In this document: positions 23,060-34,969 of the stretch, one piece after another
Position numbering within the stretch: the first letter of the stretch is position 1
Layout: the number at the start of each line of letters is the position of its first letter
Source of the DNA: Ophiodon elongatus
Lineage: Eukaryota; Chordata; Actinopteri; Perciformes; Hexagrammidae
Reading direction: 5' to 3'
Assembly (NCBI GenBank): GCA_016806645.1
Contig: JACSYO010001271.1
Location: forward strand, 1 to 64,000
DNA length: 64,000 bases
The notes under the pieces: generated by a model
The model's input: the letters and a program-made list of their open reading frames with translations, nothing else
Told to the model about the DNA's origin: nothing
Databases searched by the model: none
Made by a program: the position numbers and the translations under genes

Positions 23060-23530
23060 GTGTGAATGTGAGTCTATAGGAGCTATACCACAGGGATGAG
23101 CTAGAGCCGCCAAACTTTATACAAAGCTCCTCTGGCATAGTACAAATACTCACACACTATTACAGGAGTCTAGGACTAACTTTCAAAAAGTTATAGACGA
23201 TTGCCACATTTTATCCCACAATGGGAGTCTATGGCAGCTATACCAAAGAAATGTTTTAGAAGTGCCAAATTGTATACAAAGGTGCTCTGGCATAGTACAA
23301 TAATCAAAAATGTCCAGGAGCCTAGGACAAAGTATCAGACAGTTATGTACGATCGTCACGTTTTATCCTACAATGGCAGTCTATGGCAGCTATACCACAG
23401 GAATGAGCGAAAGGCACCAAACTTGATACAAAGATGCTGTGGCACCCTAGGAACACACACAACATTTCAGGGTGCTAGCACAAAGTATCAGAGAGCAATA
23501 TACGATCGTCAAGCGAAAATCCTAGTTTTC
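23060..23530 (+). repeat. ~155 bp tandem repeat, three diverged units
   Basis: The block AGTCTATGGCAGCTATACCA starts at 23071, 23226 and 23378, spacings of 155 and 152. Each unit continues with a CCAAA-TATACAAAG-type block, a GGCATAGTAC-type block, AGGANCCTAGGAC and a TACGATCGTCA-type block. Units differ by about 15-25 percent by eye. They are contiguous with no unique spacers, so they are not a CRISPR array. Confidence 0.85.
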
Positions 23531-24300
23531 ATCCTATAACCCTGTCAGTCGGCTTTAACAGCTGGAGAGACTTTTGACGGAGTTTGTCTGTACACATGAT
23601 CAGTGTAACAGAATTGTTTCCAGCTAACATTCCAATTAAAATCCACCTAAAGTATTAATAAAACTATCGTATAATGTTTTCAGTTGATTTAATGCTATTA
23701 AACTACTACTTATACTAATAAAGACAGTTATCATCACTGTCAGAGTGGAGCTGTTTTCTCTCTGTAGCTTGTTACCTGTTTAACAAACTGCATTGAGTAT
23801 TTATATACAGTGTGTGGTATTTATACTGTATTCTGCTTATACGCGCAAGAATGAGTCTGCGGAATGCATTTCTTATTTCTTAATTCAATTCTGATTGTGA
23901 TGTCGTTATTTAATAACCCCGAATATGATTTAGGTTTCTCATGAACACTTGACTAAATTTATTAGGCTCAATATTTCGGGGGAAATTGAAATTACATAAC
24001 TCATCAAACCAAACGCTCAGGAATGATCAGCCTCACGTGAATGGAAAGGACGATAAATGATGTAAAGTGTTTCATCTCTCAGACTTTAATTGTATCCATA
24101 AAAGTTATTGAGGGAATTAACAGATGATGAAAAGACAATTCTTTTTATAAATGAAGAAAGTTGTTTGTGGTCCTTTTTGTTGTTCAGACCAACAATGAAC
24201 ATATTTTAACCAGATGGTGGATCAGAAAACCAATCAAATATATAACTTGAGTTTAATCTGTGATCCGTCTGATCAGCTGCAGCGTCCAATCAAATAACTG
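23531..24300. other. unannotated AT-rich sequence
   Basis: AT-rich, with no open frame of note and no recognised repeat. Confidence 0.5.
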
Positions 24301-24404
24301 ATGAACAATGAGGGGGCATGTCGAGCGTTAAAACACTTCCTTGAAGCCTGCTCTCGTGCGTCCTCGCTCAGAGCAGAAATAAGAACTTTAGTACAGCCGT
24401 CAAT
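24301..24404 (+). promoter_or_regulatory. possible CpG-containing promoter and 5' leader
   Basis: GC and CpG content rise relative to the AT-rich upstream sequence (GTCGAGCG, CTCGTGCGTCCTCGCTC). Just downstream come an ATATGGCGGCG start context (YY1-like ATGGCGGC) and ACTTCCGG, an ETS-type core. Such combinations are common at TATA-less housekeeping starts. Whether transcription starts here is inference. Confidence 0.3.
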
Positions 24405-24668
24405 ATGGCGGCGCAGAACAACTTCCGGTTCAAACAAGGAGTAAGGAAATGACAAATAAGAGACTTGGGATCTCTGTTCTTTTTCCCTGCCCCCTGCTGC
24501 TGCTGCCTGCTCTCGTCTACTTTCCAGGCAAGGCGCAGTTCATTTCGAATGGACCTAATGAAGAACACTCTCAGACCCTCCCGGCCAACGTTCTTCCTCA
24601 AGCCCATCCCATCCACAATAAATTACTGGCAGCAGAGACGCCAGCAATATACTGTAATTCTACAGTAG
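24405..24668 (+). CDS. possible two-exon small gene start, product unknown
   Basis: An ATG at 24405 (MAAQNNFRFKQG, 12 codons) is followed at 24441 by GTAAGG, a good splice donor. After a pyrimidine-rich stretch, CTACTTTCCAG ends at 24527. This defines an 87 base intron, a typical compact fish size, and joins the frames in phase 0. The second exon stays open for 46 codons to TAG at 24668 and is basic and proline-containing, with no domain that I recognise. From about 24618 the sequence resembles the 3' subterminal repeat of the 43.6-49.7 kb element, so the last codons would be repeat-derived and an original gene may be truncated here. It could equally be a non-coding first exon. Confidence 0.28.
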
Positions 24669-25791
24669 TCACTGAAGAATTTCGGTCTATTACAGTAAAA
24701 ATTAATGCAGTATATTTCTGTTATTTTAATTTACAGTAACATTCTGGTTTGGTTAGATTACTTTAAATTATCAGTGTTTACTGTAGACAGGCAAAATTGA
24801 TAATACAATAACTAAATTTAGCAGTTTAGAATTTCTAAAATATCAATCTACAATGCAATTAAGATTAGAACTTTATTCTGTGGGCTACATGCATCTGCAT
24901 TAGTATGGAAAGTATGCAACATACCGCTACTGCAAAAAAAAAACACTTGGGCGACCCAGAGAAAAGAGCCAGAGATTTTGAGTAGCAAAATAAAAACTGC
25001 CAAATGTCTGCCCGAAACAATAACTTAAAATTCTTAAATTGCATGTCAACGACTGCCCCTTACTTGAAACCTGAAAACAGCTGAGATATAAGTTGTAACT
25101 CCTTCCAAATTATTGTTATAAGTGACTTATCTTGCCAAAATCAAACTTGACCTGGAATCAAACAGTTGGGCTGAATACCAAGGCAACTAATACCGAGGAA
25201 ATAAGTGTTTAACCTATAAAGAATCATGTGAGGTACATTTGTGGTCTCTCAAAAAGCAGTTTAAATCTAAATGTACTGCAATGTAGTCTCTGCTGTCTGT
25301 GGAAATATGTATCATCAGCAACATTTTTAAAACAAACTATACCATTACCCAACTGTTAGGTTGGCTCGTGTTTACCTCTTAAAAGGACTCCTGTGAGGTA
25401 GGTGCATGAGGAAGAGTCTGGGTGGTTGTGGACAGTCCTAATTCAAAGCGGAATCTTCTTGGTCAGGTAGAGATCACCATCACCTTGCTGGTCATTCTTC
25501 GCCTCCATAGATTTATACCAGTGTTGCCACTATAAAACGGCAACAACCTGTTATCACAACCAGATTGATGCAGATGAAACATGACTTCTTGTGGATGTGT
25601 AGCATATGTCCTCCGAAGTGCGTCCTTCTCTGGAAAAACTGCTTTCCAAATGACGTTTCTGAAAAAGTCCCCTCAGGAATGCCAGTATTAGCCAATGATG
25701 CATTGCTAACTACAGTACAAAACCGTATTACATAAATACAGTAGATTAGTGTTGAAAATTGGCTGTAAATTAACAGCAATTGTTTCCAGTG
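24618..25791. mobile_element. probable fragment related to the 43.6-49.7 kb element
   Basis: ATTACTGGCAGCAGAGACGC then CAGCAATATACTGTAATTCT resembles the 3' subterminal repeat ATTACTGGCAACCACAGCTG of the larger element. The characteristic ATTACAGTAAA and TTTACAGTAAC motifs follow. The other side ends in GGCTGTAAATTAACAGC and CCAGTG directly before TA (25792-25793), like the CAGTG-TA tip of the larger copy. No matching CACTG tip was found on the left, and the middle (24800-25700) shows no clear similarity. The span may hold one decayed copy or two fragments. Confidence 0.45.
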
Positions 25792-28700
25792 TAGGTCCTA
25801 AACATCCCATTAGATTCCAATAGATGGTATTAAAGGTAATAAGTAGGCAGAATATGGCGATAGATTTGCAGAGGAGGAATGTTAAGCTGATTAAACTACG
25901 CAAAGACAGCTCACCAGTGCCAGAAAACAGAGCATTTACTTGAATCCGCAGCATCTTAGTTACAAGTAAAAGACTTCTAATACCAACCTGCCACCCCTCT
26001 GATACCCCCTGCGACCACTGACCACACACACGCACATTCATTCTCTTTGCTTCTGAAAATATGAACAATCGTGGGGGCCACAGGACCAGTGCACTTTAAA
26101 CAAGTCCACAACAAAAGCGTGAGGTGAGATGAGATGTAAAGACTTACAGAAAGACCGCAAAAAAAAATCAATCATGGCCTTTATATCCACAGCTCCAACT
26201 CCAAAGTCTCCTGCTGCTTGAGTGCCATGGGCTGTTCTCTCTTTTCTTCCCGCGGACATGCCCCCTCCGGGGTGGTAGAATAGTCTGAGTGCATGGTAGA
26301 GGTCACTACCTACCCACCGGTATTTCTATCAGTGTCACAACAGCTCTGGCAACTCTTACTGGTCAGAGAGAGAGAGAGAACACAGGACTAAAACCCGTTG
26401 CTCACACAGAGATCTGTAAGCGCATATAGGTGAAAGAGAAAGGCCGGGGACTTCTGAATGGCTCCCTGCACATGCACTGTGTCCAGAGTCAAATATGTTG
26501 CCTTTAGCGAGCCATGTCAGAGCCATCGGGGTTGCGGAAATGGTTTTAGACATTCCAAAAACAAATGTTGGTGACTGAGCGGCGAATCAGCGGCCGACAG
26601 GTGATGTGAGGTAACAGAGCAACGTCTTTATTTCACTGATGTTACTGTAGATGTCAATTTACATCACTAGAAACTATTTTAAATCACGCACAAGATCATA
26701 GGATTCACATTTAAACCCGCCATTGACAATGGAGAGTATGTTATTTTAAGACAGAATCATACACAAACACACATGTGGTGATAAACCAGGCTGATGCAAG
26801 CAAAGGCTCACATTACGTAGGTGTCTTAAATGGAGACTTGGTCTGGATTATGACAGAGAATGTTTCCATCTGACTGAGCCTGCCTACATTCAGGAAGTCA
26901 AAAGCAGAAGCACACAGAGGTTTCTAAAAATGTGTCGTGTATAATTAGAAATTCAACATTCTGAGGCATAAGTATAATTATTACAAATAGCAGCATGTAC
27001 TGACAGCTCCTCTGTATTTGACAAAGTATGCTGCTGGGTTGTAACCACGCAGAGCGACAACCACACACTGTTCATAGTCCATTCATGCTTCAGCATTGTG
27101 CCTATTTGTACTGTCACGATCAGAGTGAGGGTCATGTTTAGCTCAAAAAATCAAAGACACTTCCGTGACCCAAGGCCCTGTATCTTCACCATAGCTGCTT
27201 TCCCTCTCCACTCTCCTTCTGTTCTCTCCCACAGACGGACATATAGCCTCTATTATCACTCCCCATACCAGAAATATGCATACCGCCCGCTCTCGCAGAG
27301 TGCCGAGAGCCGTCACACCAGTCAGATGTCTCGGATATTCAAACACTCGTCTTTAAAATGAAGAAAATGAAAGCGTGTCGATTACAATGCTTTTAAATGT
27401 GGATACATTTAAGAATTTATAGGTCTAGATATGCAGCCATTGCCTGTTGTGGGGGACACTGACTTCAAACATTACATTTTGAAAGGAAAGTTAACATGAA
27501 AAGAGCTGTAGCACCAACTCAGTCTTTTGATAACACCAATTACACTTCAACAGAATCTCTTTTTTTCTGTTTTTAATTTTTAACTACAGCGCCGGTAACC
27601 TGCGGCGAGCGTGGTGCAGACTTTTCGCTTCGTGGAATAAAACGGCAGCAGACCATTTCACATGGGGGTAAATTGGAATCAGGGCCCAGTGAGAGGCCCT
27701 TGGGGCCAAACTCTGCCAGGTTGCTGGTCTCAGCGCGGGCCTTCCTCGCCAAGCCTGTCTCATTAGTAACACAGGGAAATGTCACAGGACGGCTGGTTGG
27801 GTAAAAGAGGTCGACCTGGCTCACCAGTGGAGCGGTTCTGGGACCCTGCAGCTGGAATGAAGTCACGGGGAGGGCTCTGAATATTGTTTCACACTTTGTT
27901 CTAATAGCCAAGTGGGGTTTTGTATTTCTGCTCTTTTGCACGGAGTTGCATTTAAGGAATTACGCAGGAGAGACCGACATAAGTCAGGAGTGCTTCTTTG
28001 GGGGCCGGGGTGGGATGAGGACGTAAGGGCAGGGGGAAAAGTCCTTGAGAAGGATTCTAGTAATATTACATCACTCTCTTTGTGTTCTAATTGTGCTCCG
28101 TGAAATACAATGAGGGGGAGAGGAGAATTCAAGAGTGGTCCGCGGCGGATGACGAGAGAATGATAAAACGAGGCCCCGGACGTTCTGACAGAGGTTGAAA
28201 TGAGATGCGCTACCTCCAGAGAGACACGGCAGGGAACTTAAATGAATTCTCACTTTACAGAGCCGTCTCCTGCATCTCTCATGTCACTTGACGAGCGCAC
28301 TAATCACTGTTTTGAGGCACTCGCAAGAATTGCCGCAACCTGCCGTGCCGAAAGGGGGAGGAAAGCAAGCCCTCTGCCATACAAAAGAGAGTCAGTGAGT
28401 CTTTTAAAACTGTCAATGGGATGATATTCTGTCAACACATCCATTGAGCAATAAGCAGCCGTGGAAAGTGCTTCAATATTTTCATGCGGTTGGTGGAGTT
28501 TGAAGCGGAAAATAATAGACAATATTGAACAATAACTAAATGGCATAAGGTCATATTTGCTTTAATAAAGCCATTACCAGCACCTGCCATTCAGCTGAAA
28601 GGTTTACCGGCATACAGTCTTGGGACATATCCAATTTTGAAAACCGTGTTTGAAATAACATGCAGGTATTATTGCATCACCCTAAAAGGTAATTGAGCTC

Positions 28701-30470
28701 CTGTGTTTTTCGCACTCACGGGATAAATGTCAGACTGCCCATCTTTCTTTTGTTTTAATATTCAGGAGTTAAATAAGTCTACTTTTTCTTAATAAGTAAA
28801 TGGCAAATGGTGACTCCATATCTTCATTTTAACAAACACCAGATCATACAGCAGCTAGACCTGCAGGCAGTTGTACCAGGGTCCAAGCACATGGCTCAGC
28901 TTCGTTTCAGCGGCCATTGTAAACATGGAAGTAGTGGGCAGTGTAGTTTAACCAAAGATTAAAATCTAAATTAAATAATTTAGCTTTATATGTATTTAAG
29001 TGGAGAACAAAATGGAGTCAGAAGTGTGCCACACAGAGATATTAAGAATGTTTAATAATAACACATCAATAAATTGATACATATAAAAAGCAATTTTAAA
29101 TGGATTAAATTAAACCAATAATGTAATTTAATAAAAAAAAAGACTTTGATCTCTTATTCTTTCTGTTCATAATGTCTGTATTGGATCAATATTCATATTG
29201 CTAAAGTAAATACCAAAAGGCATTGATATTTTTGTGTTGATAGTATCCTGGGTTTACACTATATGGATGTTCCAGTCATTGCAGAATTTGTATTGATGGC
29301 TACATTTTCTCTGATGCCACTCCTTTTGATGTGTTTGGCTCGTCGTGAGGTCCTGAAGTGATACTGTGGGGCACGACAGCAAGCCACTTCAGGAGGGCAA
29401 AGACCACGGTCCGATTAAAAACACTGCATAGATCACATTCAGCAAATGGCTACTGCACACAGCTTCATTCGAGGGACACAGAAAATCTCTTTAATGTCAA
29501 TCATAACACGCTGCTGAAAGAGGTCAGTGTGTAGAGGGCTCTCGCCAGGCAACACTACTGCCGTTGCAGCAGAAATATCAATGCATCCAAGGCAACTGAT
29601 TATTAAAAAGAAAAAAGTATGATATTATCATTAGTGTTCATTAATTGTGAGAGCAGCTGACAATGACGCGTTGATTTCTGGAAGTGACTCTTGGGACTTT
29701 TGAAAAGCTGGTAAAAAGAAATTGGACACGTGTCAGTTCACTCATGCCTGATTGGGGCTCTGTGTTTATGTGTACAGATTAAATGACGTGTTGGATATGC
29801 AAATAGAACTGATAATCCATATGTTTGACTTTCACAAGTGATTTGACCAAGAGGCTGTTCTGAAACATTTAGACCACACATTGGTCATTGGACCATCACA
29901 CTTTTTTTGTGATAAACAGCATGACAATAAATATAAATATTGACTGGACAAAAACTATGTATGATATATGTATTCCAGAAAATGTTTCCCAATTTCTGTT
30001 TTACGATTTTAAGCTAATTTTGACATTTTTGTGTTCAATCATGAACCAATGAATACAATTTCAACAATTCATGGGGAATATATTCAAAATTGAATGGACC
30101 AGTGGATCAATAAAGTTGATTAAACACAACATTGCAAAATGTCTTTTTTTTTCTTTTTTTTTATCACAGAATGTGATTAAATACAATCATAAAACAAAAT
30201 CGTCCATCCTTTTGTAAAATAATATTCTCTAAATCGAGCAGATAGCATCAAATCCCTCTGCCCTCAACACTTGTCTCACGCTCTCTCTTTGGCGGTATCT
30301 CTCCGACGGGTCAGATATTTAGCTCGCTACGTGATGCATCAGGGAGCCTCTTGGCCTGCATCTTTGAACAGCGAGCCAACGCTATTTGCCTCTGATCTAA
30401 GCTACTGGCGAGTGGGAAAAGTCGTGTAGTGTGAACCACGCTAGCCCTCTCAGAGGGCCTCTTCAACATG

Positions 30471-30472
<2 letters not shown>
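25792..30472. other. 4.7 kb of unannotated non-coding sequence
   Basis: No exon, RNA gene or recognised repeat. The longest frames (25706-26068, 120 codons; 27573-27941, 122 codons, both minus) show no known domain. The part 27590-28260 has higher GC and CpG and is free of simple repeats, so it is a candidate conserved block. A-rich and T-rich runs near 30140-30165 are low complexity. Confidence 0.45.

Positions 30473-30514
<42 letters not shown>
30473..30514. repeat. (TG)21 microsatellite
   Basis: Uninterrupted TG run of 42 bases, then GAGAGTGTGAGA. Confidence 0.95.
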
Positions 30515-30516
<2 letters not shown>

Positions 30517-33329
30517 AGTGTGAGAAGGAGCTGAGCCCTCCGTGAACCACTGACACAAAGAGACGGGGAGAGTAGCAGCGGGCCCGTAAATGAAACACAA
30601 ACATAACGTCATAGTTTTCAGGGAAACGCGATAGTTTTCATAAAGTCCGAGTTTTGGCAAATTTCCACGATAAACTGCATTTTATATATATATATTTTTT
30701 TACGGCTGATTCTATTTTAATCATCAAGTTCTGTGACTACGTGTGTGATTTCCACGTCGCAGAAATCCCAGGGCTACAAATCATCAGTGTGGTGGAGTAT
30801 TATCTGGCAATCAAAATCTCAGCCAAGACAGATTTTCTATGAAGCTTAAAGCACATTTTTGGAAAATCTGTATAATAGAAGCTGATGTGAACAGCTCTGA
30901 CATTTTCCTAGCTTCATTGCGAACTCTTTTACGCACCCGTTCTTTAGTAGTGGTGTCTGCACTTACTTTAGATTAAGAGGGAGTTTAAGGCAATTGCTGT
31001 CACAAAGTAAAGTGACTTTATGGAGGTGCGTGTGAAATTTGCTCTACTCTGTAAAGAATTGCTATCAGTTTTTTTTAAGCTTTGGCCTCCTGCTTTCTGG
31101 TTTTAAGTTTGCATCTATGGCATGTGCAAATAAATTGGTTCAAACACCATTATCCTTGACATAATTGCCACCTTTGCTGGTAATTAGAGCAGCCCTGCAC
31201 TACTTAAACCTGTCAATAGTAACCATGTTGTGAGGTGAGTGAACGTGTTGCCATTATATACGTGGAGACTGAGAAGCCTGTAAAAAATGACCTGTAGCTG
31301 GACCAAAGGAGGGGAAATGCACCTTCCACACTTCTGTGGAGAATCCCAAAGACTAAAAAATTAGCTGTGTCAGCAAGGTTTTTAAAAGCATTACCAAAAC
31401 ATTCTTTTTGACTCTAATAAAGTCTGTGGCCTTCTTTGCCAATGTGTGTCACTCTGAGATGAGCGCGATAAGATAAATACAGGCCCAGCTGTCTGCGTGG
31501 GGGTCATGGAGCAACGGCTGAGAAGAAGCCAGACGCAGGACTACCTGACATCAGGGAGCGTGAGAGAAGGCTGGGTCTACAGAAGAGGAAAGCACTGGAA
31601 CCAGCAGGAACAACAGCTGTGAACATGTGTACATATCTCAAACTAAACTGTATGCTCACCTGTGCAGAAGATATAAATAGGAATTGATTCAGGAATGTAG
31701 AACATGTATTTCCAATTGTACATTATCTATTCCTATCCTGTCACATTTTTTTCAATGACATCTATTAATGCAGGTTTAAGGCTTCGCACCAAGTTTTTTT
31801 TTTTTTTCAACTGACTTCTAATGTCATTGTCAATGTCCACTGTCTTTTATCAGCTTAACCAGCAGAGAACAAAAGGTCAGATCTTCGTGGGTGGGCGGAC
31901 GTGTGTGTGCGTGCATGATGTGAGGATTAAAAGCACAGCCTATGTAAAACTCAGAGGAGTAAAACAAGAAGAAGAAAAAAGGAAAAACAAACCTCCCTTC
32001 TGCTAATCCACTCTTCTGATGTGACCAGATGATGTGGTGTTGCAAAGTCACTTTAATCAGTTCTAATGACGTTTGAATAGAAAGGATGCAGCCCGAGCTT
32101 CCACCGCCTCTCCAGCTGTGTCCCCCAGCACACATCAATAAGAGCCCAGCGAGTCCGCGCTGCTGATTCATCCAATCAGAGACTTAACTCTCACTTTGGT
32201 CACTCGGGTTATTTTCAGTGTACGAGTAGAGGTAATTAAGGCCGTTCCTCCACAAGAGGAAACCGGTATCCTACCTTGAGCAGACATATTGCCTCTGGCT
32301 GTCCTCACCAAACACTTTCAACCGGATTAGGAGGAAATCATGATCAAAGGTGGGGGGGATTATATTGGACGTTTGGGGCTGACGGGTAGGGGCATGGTGT
32401 GGGCCTCGACGTACCTATGTTTTGCAGTCGGGCGCTGACCTAGATACAGAAGGTCAGTTAAGGAGAGAGCCATCAGAGAATGTCGCAGGTAGCATTAATG
32501 CAAATAAGAGAAGAGACTATGAGGCGTAGATCTTTCATGAGTTCTTTGAGAACCTGTGTTGCCGTGTCCATGTGACACACACAGGGCATTAATCAAATTG
32601 TTGCCAACATGCAGCCTCAGACGTTTGATTCTCAAAACGCTCGGATATGAAGTATAATTGAGCTGCGGCCTTGACGGACCTCTAGAGCTGTGCCAGGTTC
32701 CTTAAATAAAGTGAGTGGGTGACATGTCAGGTCAGCATGACACAATTTAATCGTCTTCAATGCCGGATACAGGCTTTTACTGTAATTCAAAATCAAAGGA
32801 ATAGCTTTGTTGTGTGGCCCGAAGCTTAGAGAAAGATTTTCCTATAAAGCTCTGACAAACGTTAAAACAATGTTGCTACTGTACCATCTCCAAATTAAAA
32901 TGTTACTGCTCCGACTATCCTTTCATCCCCATGTATGGAGAGGGATTAACTTGGCAGAGAAGGTTCAGAATATAACTCACCTCAGCCAAACCCCATTCCA
33001 TCAGTGAAGGACAGGACACAGTTTATTTTTCCCCAAGTATAATACTATTGTTACATTTGATTAAACAAAGTACATTTTTTGCTGCATTTAATTGGTATTT
33101 ACCTCATTAATTGATTACTGTAATGAGAATACCTAAGTTAGATTCCACTCCTATGTTAGCGTTACATAAAGACTGGGAACACGGGAAAACAGCTGTCATG
33201 GTTCTGTCGGAAGGGAACAAAGTCCAAACAAAACCAGCTTTATTATATATTATATTTATATTTATTACGTTACCCCTTAAACAAAGTGTTAGAACGTCAG
33301 GTTGCAGTTTAACTGGGGGGAATGTGCCG
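30515..33329. other. unannotated non-coding sequence
   Basis: No frame above 113 codons (31830-32171, minus, no domain). A T-rich run lies near 31795-31808. The part 32030-32700 is of balanced composition without recognised repeats. No exon is supported. Confidence 0.45.
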
Positions 33330-33471
33330 GATTTCTTTGTTATCATGGCCGGGAGCAGGGACTTCCTGAAGTCTTTTCACAGTGAGGTTGCCAGGCAACC
33401 AACAGAGACTTCAATTGCTTTGCAAGCGAATAAGCGTATTTTCCTAAAATGCTGAACTATTTCTTTAAGCG
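33330..33471 (+). repeat. dispersed percomorph repeat fragment (AACTATTTCTTTAAG end)
   Basis: GGGAGCAGGGACTTCCTGAA, CACAGTGAGGTTGCCAGGCA, ACCAACAGAGACT, AAGCGAATAAGCGTATTTTC and AAAATGCTGAACTATTTCTT follow the order of a common percomorph repeat that I recall, which ends in GTCGAACTATTCCTTTAA. Only this 3' part is clear, and similarity may extend upstream to about 33200. Confidence 0.55.
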
Positions 33472-34061
33472 TTCCGTTATCAAACACTTAAATAAATCCG
33501 ATAAAGGGATGTTGAAAGATTCAGATTTGATAAGCGGATCCCACACCGGGTTTGAATTTAACGATCCGCTTTTGGACCTCGATCCCGTTGTGGCATGTGC
33601 ACCTCTAAGAAAAAAGGTAGAACGTCCACTTCACACGCTGCTCCATTCGCTCCATTCAAGCCTGAAGGCAGCAGAATAGATTAATTCACAAGTTAACCAC
33701 ACTCGTGGCTTGTGCCTTGGTGGACCGCGGTGGGTGAGAGGCGGCTTATCACAATGCAATATTTAGCAGTCGGCTGAAGACTGAGGCCTGTGTGTATCCA
33801 AGAGAACTCACACAGGGCATTTGCTGCAAAGTGCAGCACCACAACATCAATAAAATATGGGCTGTGCACGAGACAGTGGCAGACTGCTTCTGGAGGTTGC
33901 TGCAGTATTGTCAGATGATTCCCTAAATATGAAATCAATTCAAATTATGCAATAAGAGCATCCAGGACAGACAGGACTCTTTGAGAAAAAAAAGTTATTT
34001 TTCCCTTATTTGCTCTATGTATTATTATTAAAATAAATACGTATTTGTCTGAACCCTTGAT
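33472..34061. other. unannotated non-coding sequence
   Basis: Short frames only (at most 81 codons), with no recognised repeat. Confidence 0.45.
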
Positions 34062-34775
34062 TCACTGATTTGGAGAAGCACCACTGGCAAATGACCAAAG
34101 CAACAGCCTCTGAGTCTCCTTGGCTTCAGCTGCCAGCTTTGCATCTCTTGAATCGGGAAGTTTCACCTTTTCTTCCTTGCAGATCCTCTCAAGCTCGGTC
34201 ACAGTGGGATTGTGTCTGTGTGCTGTGATCCTCGGGTTTAGGTGACGGATGTTTCGACTACATCACTGCAGTATTTTCCTGGCTGTGTGCGCTTCGGGTT
34301 GTTGTTGAGTCTGATGTCATTTGGTTCTGTAACAAGTTGTCTTTGAGGACTTCACTACATTTGACAGTGTTCATCATTTCCACAAAATGATACCACCCCA
34401 CCATGCTCGGCCTGCAGGCTGGTATTACCTTGATGATTAGCCAGACATAGTACTTGCATCGAGGCCACAGAGTTCACTTCTTCTCTCCTCAGACCAGAGA
34501 ACTGTTTTGCCACTTTGCAGTCTCCAGACAGAATGTCACATGCATGCTTTTTTATTTATGTTTTCTTTTTCCAAGAGTTGTCTCTGTCTGGCTACAACAG
34601 AATAAAGGCCAGATTGATGGATTGCTGCAGTGATTCTTGTCTTTGTGGAAGGTTTACTCATGTCTGCAGAGAAACTCTGAGCCTCTTAGTGGTTGGTCAC
34701 CTTCCTGACAAAGGCCCCTGTTGCCTGGTTACAGAGTTTGACCAAACAGCCAACTTTTGAAAGTCTTACTGGAAC
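34062..34775 (-). pseudogene. Tc1-like transposase pseudogene
   Basis: Read on the minus strand from 34775 downwards, the order of blocks matches a fish Tc1-type transposase gene. GGTGACCAAC (34699-34708), AAGAATCACTGCAGCAATCC, the ACAGTTCTCTGGTCTGAGGA block of the catalytic core entry, GAGCATGGTGGGGTGGTATC, TCAAATGTAGTGAAGTCCTC and GAGCTTGAGAGGATCTGCAA follow in that order, then the C-terminal GGTGCTTCTCCAAA-type end near 34065. Intact relatives are DD34E transposases of about 340 residues acting on TA-flanked inverted repeats. Here the N-terminal DNA-binding part is absent and frameshifts and stops break the rest, so no product is made. The 125 bp palindrome lies just beyond its N-terminal side. 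Confidence 0.75.
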
Positions 34776-34789
34776 ACACCATATAATGT

Positions 34790-34914
34790 TTCACAAAGAT
34801 TTGGCTTTCTGGACCTGTGACAACTTAAAATGTCTCAGCAGCATGTCCATATATATATGGACATGCTGCTGACACATTTTAAGTTGTCACGGGTCCAGAA
34901 AGAAATCTTTGTGA

Positions 34915-34915
<1 letters not shown>
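34790..34915. repeat. near-perfect 125 bp palindrome (hairpin)
   Basis: The left arm TTCACAAAGATTTGGCTTTC to CAGCATGTCCATAT and the right arm ATATGGACATGCTGCTGACA to AATCTTTGTGAA are reverse complements over about 62 bases. They differ by two mismatches and a 2 base gap, with almost no loop (the centre is an ATATAT run). The transcript could form a long double-stranded hairpin. It is flanked by (TA)n on the right. Confidence 0.9.
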
Positions 34916-34946
<31 letters not shown>

Positions 34947-34969
34947 CGATCTAGATATAGATATATATC
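34915..34969. repeat. (AT)n microsatellite and AT-rich tail
   Basis: AT run from 34915 to about 34940, then TTATATCGATCTAGATATAG and more ATAT. Confidence 0.85.

Noticed and set aside
23060..23530. CRISPR array
   Set aside because: The ~155 base units are contiguous without unique spacers and the genome is clearly eukaryotic.
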